Shown here: positions 11,036 to 21,900 of the stretch, one piece after another
How positions within the stretch are numbered: the stretch's first letter is position 1
How the letters are laid out: every line of letters begins with the position of its first letter
Assembly (NCBI GenBank): GCA_014607495.2
Contig: CP053148.1
Span: forward strand, 10,726,001-10,790,000
DNA length: 64,000 nt
DNA from: Carposina sasakii
Lineage: Eukaryota; Arthropoda; Insecta; Lepidoptera; Carposinidae
Direction: 5' to 3'
The notes under the pieces: model-generated
What the model saw: only the letters and a program-made list of their open reading frames with translations
Told to the model about the DNA's origin: nothing
Databases searched by the model: none
Translations under genes and position numbers: made by a program

Positions 11036-11712
11036 TAGCAGTCAAAACTCTTAACCAGTCAAAAGTACTTTTAACTGAATAAAATAGGCAAAAGTAGTTT
11101 TGACAGAACAGCTTGGTCAAAAGAGGTTTGGACTGAAAATTGTTGGTTAATAGTGCTTTTGACTGCAAATTTGCGGTTAAAGGTTGTTATAACTATGCTC
11201 TTAGTCAAAACTTGTTTTAACTGCTAAAATATCAGTCAAAATTACTTTAATTGTGCAGCATATTAATTATATGAGCTGCCCTGTTTAATAAAATTTTGGT
11301 AAGCACTCACAATAATTTTTTTTTTTTTTAAAGTAGCAAAAATACTGTGACCTTACCTAATTTAACTTTCCTTTTACAAAAACGATTCGCTTCTGGCATA
11401 TCGCCAGTCGCTATAGCGGCACGCTCGCTTCGCTCGCTCGGTTCGTGCGTTGTTAGTCATAGTCTAACCTAACCTAAAAGTTATGTTGCTATACTTACTA
11501 AAAATTGCCGATTTTTTCAACATTAGTCAAAACCATTTTTAACGGAATTAGTCAAAACTACTTTTAACTAGCTCTATTGGGCATAACTACTTTTAACTGT
11601 AATTTCAGTCAAAAGTAGTATTATCGAAAGCATTTGGTTAAAACTACTTTTGACTGATTTTGCTAGTTAAAAGTACTTTTGACTGATTAAGAGTTTTGGC
11701 TAAAACTATGTT
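11036..11712. mobile_element. Inverted-repeat element built from a palindromic CAGTCAAAAGTACTTTT motif
   Basis: The two ends mirror each other: GTCAAAACTCTTAACCAGTC at the left, GACTGATTAAGAGTTTTGGC at the right. Between them the near-palindromic unit AGTCAAAAGTACTTTTAACT and its variants recur at least ten times in both orientations, in two blocks (11040-11250 and 11520-11700). The blocks are separated by a GC-richer centre with GCTCGCTTCGCTCGCTCGG. No ORF. A foldback MITE made of one short word. Confidence 0.65.
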
Positions 11713-12219
11713 AGGTAGGTATTCGGGTGCACGTCATTTATTCCATGACCAAACAGGTAAATAAATAACTTAATACGATACGATAACCTATTATTTATCG
11801 ATTCTGCGTATTTCATACTCTTTTTACTCTAGCAACCCTACAAAATCACACCCTGTCATTCACAAACATCAGACTATAGCACAAAAAAATGCACGTACCT
11901 TGGCTTAAGAAAATAGCACGCTTTCCATTGCTGCGGATGTTTCCCACAACTTTTCGTTCTATTCTATCCCAGCAATGTAATACATATATTATCTTCGAAA
12001 ACGTAACGTTTGAGCAGGGGTGGCTGAAAGAGACGGGGTACGCCCCTAAGTTGACCGCGCATCTACAATTGAATTTGTCTCTTTCCCTCTTTAAGCCCTC
12101 TTGTCATATCCACGAAATGTAGTAGTGTACAAGTTTTGCCACAAACTATACTAACGTGATTATCATTTATAAAAATTGTTAAAATAAACTAACAGATCGG
12201 GCGGAGTTTGATTTGAGGA

Positions 12220-12582
12220 GTGTTACGCTCATTTGATTTAGTGAATGTATCGGTGTTTCCGAGTGCGAGTCGGGTGCGAGCGTGGTAGGAGCCATGTAGC
12301 GCGGCGTTATCGATTTTCTCTAGGCTGCATTATCTTACTGTTTCAATTGTGAATGCGGACTGCAAATGCAGTAACAACATGCTTTTCGCTCATATGTTTC
12401 GCGATAGAAACTTTATCGTCGTATAGAGTAAAAACTCGGTGCTGAAAATATTAGTTATAAAATTATTACTTGTTCAGTAAATAAAAGGGTCCCTAATAAT
12501 TTTGTTAAGTGTTTTATCAGCAATAAATGTACCTCTTCGGATAAGACATATTACTTATGATGAGTTAGATTAGTCTGTGCCC
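12220..12582 (+). promoter_or_regulatory. Possible downstream eIF4G promoter and 5' leader
   Basis: This stretch is more GC-rich than its surroundings and carries a DRE-like TATCGAT at 12308-12314. It leads into the open frame at 12583 with two very short upstream ORFs (ATG at 12528 and 12559). An in-frame stop at 12571 closes the frame upstream. If the 12.6-kb exon is a first exon, this is its promoter region. If it is an internal exon, this is just intron. Confidence 0.35.
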
Positions 12583-12976
12583 ATGACTTTGTGTCCACAT
12601 TTCTGGGAATGGTTCAACATTTGGCTAACTCAATTTCTCAAAGATTTGTATAATGAAATTAAAATGGTGGCTTTAAGAGGAACGAATAATTCAATAAATT
12701 CTTTATCACATGGATGTATCAATGGCAATCAATCACAACATAGTGCGATTGATGTGGCTCAAAGTTTACAAACATCTTTGAACATGCCACAGGCGGCGGT
12801 AGCTCAGCACATGAATGCAAATCAAATCAATTTGCAGCAGCTGAATAACGTTTCATTGCAGTTCATACCGCAGCCAAACAATTCCAACTCACACAAACAT
12901 GAGCAAGCCTCCTCGCGGTACTCCAACTCCAATTGCATGCTGCCCTCACACCATTACAGACTATTAACGCAAGCCA
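12583..12976 (+). CDS. eIF4G: eIF4G exon 1 (or internal exon starting at 12644)
   Basis: Gln/Asn/Ser-rich coding sequence (for example QHMNANQINLQQLNN) ending at donor GCC A|GTAAGT, phase 1. Three starts are possible: ATG 12583; ATG 12664, which has a better context (AAAATGG); or an AAAG acceptor at 12643/12644 with a CTAAC branch-like motif just upstream, making this an internal exon after the one at 2760. The first 20 codons (rich in Trp, Phe and Leu) look more like translated intron than eIF4G, which favours the later starts. Confidence 0.65.
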
Positions 12977-15900
12977 GTAAGTGTGACGTCATTTTCATCT
13001 TCAATTTTCAATCAGTAATCCTTATTATTTGTTTTCGATTATGTAGTTTACAATGCGGCGATGACGTGTAAGTTTTGTTATGTTTTTCTTAATCCGGTGT
13101 GATCGGTAGATTGTGTTTTATTTCCCATTGTAACTTAGCGATAAAAGTAATAGATGCGAGTACCTACCTACAACTGGGCTTGTGCAGGTTTCATCATAAA
13201 ATTCCAGCGCGCAAGAGTTATTCGGAAAACTTAATCAGAATGTGAAGTGATATTATATATTTTGTCAGATTTTTTTTAAATAGCGTTAATTTCCTTAGTG
13301 TATCTCAGATATCCACGGGCGTCAACACCGCACAGTGAGTTTGAAGGGGATAGAACTAGGTATTGTGATGTCGGCAGGGGTGTGACGTTTGTTGGTGTTG
13401 CAGGACCGGAATGTTACCTTCCGCCTGGTGGGACCGGGGCTGCCTACATGCCGGGCGCGGCGGGCGGGGGCCAGCCGCCGGCCCAGCCGTCCATGCGGGT
13501 CCAGCCGACGCCGCAGCCCTCGGCGCCTCCGGCACCGTCGCAGGATCTGCCTAAATCCATGGTCAGTACCGGAACCTTCGTATCATTTTGCAATATTGTT
13601 ATCAAGAGCATCTCATGCGTGAGTAAAGTTTTCCAATCTGTTTCGGTTATAATAACGCGTTTGTGGTTGCTATAGGTACCCACACATGCTTACCTACGCA
13701 TGGATTTAGCTAACTGTTTTTATTGATTTGTGATGATTGAAATGTGCAATAGTGAGTGATTGACTTCTATATTCAAAGGAAATTGTCAAAATTATAAATC
13801 TAATTAGATACTAATTGCTTGTATTACCTATTGGAGGCCGATGTCCAGCAGCAGACTTCCATTGGCTGAAATGATGAGTAACTTATAATACCTATTTGAA
13901 AATGCCTGTTGAATTCGTTACCGTTGTGTAATTTACACACCTCTGCCCATGAAGAAGGTATAAAAGAGGAGGTGAGACTATGTAGTGAGTCGTGTGGCAA
14001 ACGTGAGGCCATAACGTCATGATAGGGGCGGAGCTTCAGCGTCAGTGTAACGCAGTAGCTGTAACCACACGCTTGTGCTCCAAAATGTAACCGTATTAAA
14101 ATTACAAGACACTAGCGCTTTTATTATGTTACTTTTTTTACTAAAACGTAGTATAATATTGCCATCTAGCGATGAGTAATTGCAGTAGTACTAGTAAAAC
14201 AATCTTGAACCATATTGATAATGAGCAAGTAGTTTCACTAGTCACTACAAGGTGGTTTCTATGTAAATGGGCAGGGCTACAGTGTTCAATGCTCCCCTCG
14301 TCCCATACTTCACCCCCGCTCCGCGGCACACTATTTTTGTATGAAAATATACTTAGCCGCTACTCCTCTTTTATTTCTTCTCCATGCCTCGCCATACTAT
14401 TTTAAGAGATAGCTGCACTTTTGGAAACTATCGCCAAATTGGCTGATACAGTGTTTGGTATGTGGTGTATAGCTCTCTTCTGATCAGAATGGTCCTAGTC
14501 TGAGTGCATGCAGTCCATCAGGTCACTTGATATCGCCGCGCAAAGACGGGTTATAGTTTACAAAAATGAACAATAACTTAGATGGCTGATTCCAGTGCAG
14601 GGTTATAATATGGGCAATACCTTATAAGATCTGTACAAAAACTGACTAAATTCATTGACCAGTTTATTAGATATAGCCGCTCAAAGATGGGTTATAGTTT
14701 TCAAAAATGAACTATAACTTAGGTACCAAATTTCATCATTATATTGTGTCAAGTGGTTTTCGTTAAAATTGGGAATTCCTGTTTGTCCAGTTCCCGTGGG
14801 ACTTACGGAAAATCCATTCTTTGTGCTCCCTAGCAGTCCCTAATGAACATACATCTTCGATTTTAACTTCATAGGTATAACGGTTTTCTTAAAAAAATGG
14901 TATTCCAGTTTGTTCCGTTCCGATGGGAATTTCGGGAAATATGTTCTCAGTTCTTTCTTACACTCCCTACCGAATATACCTGTCATATTACATCTCTATA
15001 TGTCATGTGGTTTTCGTAAAAACTTGAAATTCCTGTTTATGCCGTTCCCATAGGAATTTCGGGAAACCTGTTCTTAATGGTCTTTTACAGCCCCTAACAA
15101 ACATACACACCAAATTTCATCTGTGTACGTCAAACGGTTTATTTTTATACTTATTGAATAAGTTTTTGTTCCGGTACAGTGGAAATTTCTGTAAAAATTT
15201 GGAATTCCTGTCTGTCCCGTTCCCATGGGAATTTTGGGAATTCCGTCCGTACTCTCTTACACCCCCAAACGAACATAAACACCAAAAGGGAGTGGGTGTA
15301 ATTTACTTGTGAAATTTAAAATTTATTTCTATGTGTCCGTTTCTTCGTGGGGTCATGTAGGTATGTTGTTTTCGCATTTCTTTTTGATTTTGATTAATTT
15401 TACACTCATTTTTGAGCATTTTCCCGACATTTCCATTCATAATCGTTATCATCCATCATAAATTCAGAAATCATCAGTACTAAAAACAATGGCTGTATGG
15501 ATGCAGTATTCCTCATGCTCTTTCTTCGGGATAAACCAAACAACAAAAAAATCTCATCTGTCATGTTGTGTCGTGTCATCTGTACGTCACAGAATAATAA
15601 ATGCCCAGAACCCGTGATCACGCACACTTTTGAAGCAACTTTTTAGTATGTCAAATTTTTATAACCTATTTACAGTATCCAAAAGATTATCGATTTGGCA
15701 ACAATCGGCGGGTAAGAAGAGCGGAAGATGTGGGATTTTTGACTCGTTTTTGCTTCACTACCCGGAACACATCTGTCATTGATGACTCCTTCTGGGGACT
15801 TGTTATTCTATGGTGTATGTCAAATTTATACTTAATGCGTCAAATGGTAAAAACAAAATGTATTTAATTCGTATTTATACCAGCCCAGTGGAAATTATGC

Positions 15901-18900
15901 GAAACACTATAGCTTATGTTCATCGGGGTCCAATAAGGATTCTAACGGTGAAAGAATTTTTGAAATCGATCCAGTAGTTTCGGAGCCTATTCGCTGCAAA
16001 AAAACAAACATACAATCAAAGTTTACCTCTTTATTATATTTCAATAAATTATTTGATTGAATTTAGCTGTCACTCTCAAATTAATTCAATTGTCAATGTT
16101 GTCAAAGGCAAACTATATCATGAATTGGGCGAGAAAAGCTGGAAGAAGGCAGATGTAATATTTGATGACCCCAAAAATCCGTTATCGAGGATGTTTTTTT
16201 CGACGTTTCCATAAATTGGATATTATAATTATTATTGTGCTCTCTCTTTTTGCCTATTCGTGGTTCCACTGGCGGCTCCTGAATTTTTATATGGGTGTTC
16301 ACTTTTTTTAAATATGAGCGCATGCAAAATTACAGTTTGGAAACGCCGCGCGTGTTCACTCCCATATGAGATGGGAGAGATGAAGCAAGCGCAACCTCAC
16401 TCTTATTAAAATTCAGATGACCTAATGAAACACATTAAAAACAACCATATAGCGTTCTAACTCGGACTAAGCGACATCTAGTGGCCGCATACGCGAATTA
16501 ATGTGAGCGGCACTCCAGATAAGGCTCATTTTTCATATGAAATCTTCTGTTTCACGCGCCGGCCTACGTCGGGATGTCTCTTTCGCACTCATTGAATACA
16601 GTACTAGGAATCGTACCAAATTTCGTTTCATTGGAGAGCGGTCGCTAGCGCTCCACTCGATACATAAGATTACAACTTACTTGAGAATTGAAAGATAATT
16701 ATAAATACAACTATATATAGGCCAAGTTTTTATATGTGACATCTTAATTTACTATTTGCATGCAAATAAAGATTTATCTTATAGAGAAATATAGATTGCC
16801 TATGTAATCTTCGTGGGTGGGAGTGCACTGCACCAGCGCTCCTTAGGATAAGCCGCCAGTGCGTGGATCTATTCATACATAATAACTATTTTATTTAAGC
16901 TTTTGTTAAAAGCGAGTAGACAGAGTTTTGTATTATAGATAGAGTAATCCGTAAAATAAGTAAAACTAAATGAATTTAGCTGTCACTCTCAAATTAATTC
17001 AATTGCCAATGTTGTCAAAGGCAAACTATATCATGGATTGGGCGGGAAAAGCTGGAAGAAGGCAGATGTAATATTTGGTGAACCCAAAATCCGTTATCGA
17101 GGATTTTTTTTCGACGTTTCCATAAATTGTATATTATATTATTATTATTATTGTGCCCTCTCTTTTTGCCTATTCGTGGTTCTATTCATCTATACTAATA
17201 TTATAGGGTACACACAGTAGTTTCGATTGAGTACATTGTAGATATCTACTAATATCTGTGCCTGTAGATCTTAAGCAAATATGTGCAGGATACTTCTCAA
17301 TATCTTTTCAATATCTAGTGAACTGGTCAGTGGATTTAGTCAGTTTTTGTACTGTTCACATAGGTATTGCCCATATAACTCTGCACTGGAATCAGCCATC
17401 TAAGTTATTGTTCATTTTTGTAAACTGTAACCCGTCTTTGCGCAGCTATATCAAGTCACCCGATGGACCGCATGCTCTGAGACTAAGACCATTCTGATCA
17501 GAAGAGAGCCCCATACCTACCAAACACTGAATCAGCCATTTTGGCGATAGTTTCTAAAAGTGCAGCTATCACTTAGTCTATACCTCTTTGGGATAAAACG
17601 AGTGACTATGTGTGGATTGGATGGAACACTTGACAGCAACAGTCTAACTTAAATTACTAGAAACTAGAATTTTCTGAAGACTTTAATTTGGAAAACTAAT
17701 TAACTAATGTCCATTTAAGTGACGTCGTACTAGATGAGCATGGTTTCTGTTTGTGTTTCAGTCTGGCCATAACTACGTATCACCACAGAACCAGTCGTCA
17801 GCCACGAGGCCTCAGTTTTCCAATCAGTTCTCGCAGTTTAGGGGCAATCAACACGGTGCGAGACCAAACCCAAGGTAATTTATTTAATATCCTTTAGCTA
17901 AGGGCGTTTTACTCGGAAGTCGTAAGAGCTTTATATGTTATATGCTATCACCGTCATTGCGTTTGTTGTGTCGTAACGTATAACTGAGCAATTAATTCGT
18001 ATAACAAACATGTCCTCGTACTGGGCTGGGTGCAAGTCGGCCGAGAAAAAGTGCTGGATGATGCAGTGTGCGTCAGTGTAGCTCACACAGGTTCAAAACA
18101 AACCACGTTACATACCAGTTAGTGGTTGTAGTAGTAACACTAGATAGTAGCATTAGCTCCTATTAAAACAAAGCTCACAAAAAAAATGACGTGGAAACTT
18201 GGCAGATATGATTCAACTATAAAAACATATAATACTACAGCTGCTTCTCTTCCCGGGCATACTGTACAAGTCAGTAGAGGGACAAGAAGGGTCTTGGTGT
18301 TTTGTAGGCGATGGGCTGACCACCTGTCACTACTAACCGAACTTGTACATCTCAACTATACCCTCAAAATTTGTCAGAAGTGGCACCATGTGGTTCTATC
18401 GGCCCTTGGTGCTCTGCCTACCCCGTATGGGATACAGGCGTGATTATTATGTATGTATAAATAATGTTCTGAATGCGAAAGAAAGTTTTGTTTGTTACCT
18501 CTTCATGCTCGATTAACTTAGCTAATCCTTTCTAAAATGTTGCATAGGTACTCGTACATAGTTATAATTACGGAGAAGGACATAAACTACATCCCGTAGT
18601 CCATGCGGACGAAGTTGTGGGCAACAGCTAGTATACAGTGTGTCCGGGATAGAGTTAGCGATATTTTAAGGGCGTGTTGTACACTTCATTTTATCGATAA
18701 AAACACCCCCATATGGGGGTCTAACTGCCCACTTTTATTTGAGTACCTGAGTGACGGGCTATGGGCGCTCGCGCAAGGGTAAATTTCAAATAATAATAAA
18801 TTCAAAACTATGTGACTCAGAGCGTTGTTTTGTAGCTATTATTACTAGGTTTTTGTGATTTACAAAAAAAAATGCACATTAACGGGCTAGTTTTCATAGC

Positions 18901-21900
18901 ATGTTACGTAATAAGAAAAAAAACAGACAAATTTGGGACAAAAATCTATATATTTTTTTTATATGGCATTGCTGTTAGTTAAATACCATATTTTTTTATT
19001 ATTATTTTAATGATAGACAATACTATTAGCTATCAAACACAGATTTTTCTTACTTGTTAGACCTTTTAAATCTAGAGATATTGACCAAATTTACCACAAC
19101 ATGAAAAAATATTTAAAATTCAAAATAGCTGTCATTTCTAAAAGAGGGCAGTTAGACCCCACATGAAGATATTTTTATCAACAAAATAAAGTGTATAACA
19201 CGCCCTTAACCTTTAAGTATGGACGTGGAGTCTCACAGGCTACTTAATGTTTACGTTTTCATAGTTTCACCTATTACCCCCCGCACCCCGCGATTGAGCG
19301 GCTCAGTAGCTTTTGTTTTAGTTGCCAAACTACCAACGAGGGAGGAGGTTGCGTCGTCCAGTGAATATCACGTGAGTAATAACCATCAAAAAATTTACTG
19401 GAGCCTGTCAGGCTACACGTCCATTGTTGTCATATAATATATTTTATAAGGGCGATTATGTTAGTTTCAGATTTTGTAGTACAAAATGTCAAAAATAAAT
19501 AATGCCGGTAATTCTAAATCAAAACGACCATCTACGGGTTCTGTTCAAGGCCATGCGCGAAAAATTTTACGTGTCGCAGATCCAACTTTCGAACAAGAAG
19601 TGAGTGAGTTGTTAGCTTTGGATCAGTCTGACAATGAAGAGAATATTGGTTACAGAAGGTATCCAGGATCAAGAAACCATTCAAGAGTCCAGGAGAGCAC
19701 GTAGAATCTGTCCCGCGAAAAAACATAGGATGACTATATACTCGTATGTTTGTGTTGGGTGCAAGAATCCTGTGTGTCTCCAATGTTCTAGACCTTTGTG
19801 CACTGACTGCCAATAAATCTGCGTTATTAGACTGTTGTTAATTTTTTTTTGTATTAGTTACCTGAAGTAGGTGTTTTATGTTTTTTATTCCTTATGCATT
19901 ATATTTTGAGAAAAAAAGACTTATTTTGTTATAGTAATAAGTTTGGCTGTTTTTAATATCAAAAAATGTTACCTAAGTAAATTTAGACTTAAAAGTGCCA
20001 TAATTTTTTATTTTTAACATATCTATTATTTTAAAATAAAAGTTGATTACATAAGCACGTTATTTTATTGCTAAATCCCTTAACTTCAATATCCAATCAG
20101 TTTTCAAGCAATCTTATATCAGATTCTCAAAAAAAAAGTGTGTGCATATAGGAGCCTGTGAGACTCCACGTCCGCAGTAGTGTTAAGAAAAAATGACGTC
20201 CATACTTAAAGGTTAAAATATCGCTAACTCTATCACGGATACACTGTATAAATTAATACTCGTATGTACCAGGTCACTTACCTACATATTCGCAGCGGAC
20301 GATGTATCAACATTCGCGTTTGTAAGTTTTATGTCCACGAACGACGGAGCTGGCCTCTATAGGTACATAGTTACCTCCTCTACCTAGACCTCAACATTTT
20401 GATATAGTTTAGAGGGCCTGAAACTAATTACCCCGAAAGCATTTCTTATATCAGGTTCCTGATGTTTGCGACCTATGCCTACTTTAAGCCGCACCTCGGC
20501 TATGACTATAAAGGTGGGTTCCTACGGTCCGTGATATTGCAGACGGACGCGGACGCGCCGACGGCGACGGACGAACGCGCACCACGGACGAGGCTATCCC
20601 ACGGTGCGTGCCCGTCCGTGGTCGTCGGCGGTCTGGGCCGAAATACGTGGAAGACTTTACGTTACAAGTATCGTAGTGATAAATTAAACCTTAGGCTATA
20701 TCTATTAAGGTGTAGAATCGCGCTAACTGAAAGAAAATACTTTCAAAGAAAAAAAGTATTTTTTTTGCCAGCGGGATTATAACACGCAGCCTTATTGAAA
20801 TAAGGACTATTTTCTCTGAAATACTTTAGTACCTAGGCATCGGCGCCCGGTAACCCATGGAATACTTGAAGGTATTTATTTTGTAGCACGATTATGTTCT
20901 TTATTCACTATGGATGCGCCCACCAGTCAGGGTGTAGGGCCCGGTGCCCTACACCCTGACCCTCGGATCTGATAACTCATAACTGCGAAAACAGGCACTT
21001 GTACTAATTACAATCGCCACGCGAAACCAGACCCGAGCACTGGCGATTGTAGTTAGTACAAGTGCCTGTTTTCGCAGTTATGAATTATCAGATCCGTGGG
21101 TCAGTGGAGGGTGTAGGGCCCGGTGGTGGGCACACCCATAGTGAATGTTTGAACTTCCGAATTGTAACGCCTTATACAATTTCATTTATGTTCTTTATGT
21201 CTAAGAAAACTAGGATAATATTTCTATAAAAACCTTATTAACAACTTGGGACAAGTTGTTTGTTTACAGTACATACTTTGTACAGCGGACTCGAAATAGT
21301 TTGAAGCACGACTATAAGCTCCTTTTCAAGATTGTATGAAAATTCCTGAGATATTTAAAAATTCTCCATACTATTGGGAAAAATAAACATGTGATTTCGG
21401 ATCTCAAATTTTGTGGATAGGTTCTCTATAGTGGGCTATTTACATAGCTTTTCGCTTAACATAACCTTTTTGTTACACCCTGTATACAGGATGTTTTTTC
21501 GTTGCCACCCTTAACGAAGGGTACGTAATCTATACATCAAATTAAGTAAGTTTATGCCGAAAAAAATGCTGGGAAACGATGTAAATTTTTTATATTTTTT
21601 TTTATTACTTGATCGGGCGAAATTTATGGTGCCCAGTGTTTATACTAATTTTTTCATAGACAGATATTAATTATTTCTCGTGAAAAATCTTGCTACACGC
21701 GTCAATGTGCATTAATGCAGAAAACCGTAGTCTATTTACTTAACTTTGGACCCTAATATTATGCAAACCAGACATTTCCCAGGTATGCCTTCCATGGAGA
21801 AAAATCATCGTGATGATGAGATTCCGTAGTTTTCGGGAACGTTGACGACCAAAAATCACCCAGTAGACATACAAGGTGTGTGTGACAGCCAGGCAAATAC

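Larger units (their letters stand above)
18636..20246. mobile_element. Mariner-like MITE interrupted by a piggyBac element
   Basis: TA (18634-18635, 20247-20248) flanks CAGTGTGTCCGGGATAGAGT at the left and its inverted counterpart at the right. The inverted arms extend over about 100 bp (TTAAGGGCGTGTT..., ACACCCCCATATGGGGGTCT versus GTTAGACCCCACATG...). The right arm is split at a TTAA by the piggyBac element 19210-20211; removing it restores the arm. Confidence 0.85.

Noticed and set aside
11400..11460. GCTCGCTTCGCTCGCTCGG taken as a CpG promoter
   Set aside because: It is the centre of the palindromic-word element and has no transcript context.
17258..17497. Open frame of 79 codons
   Set aside because: Lies in the inverted duplicate of 14405-14700; no codon bias or family resemblance.
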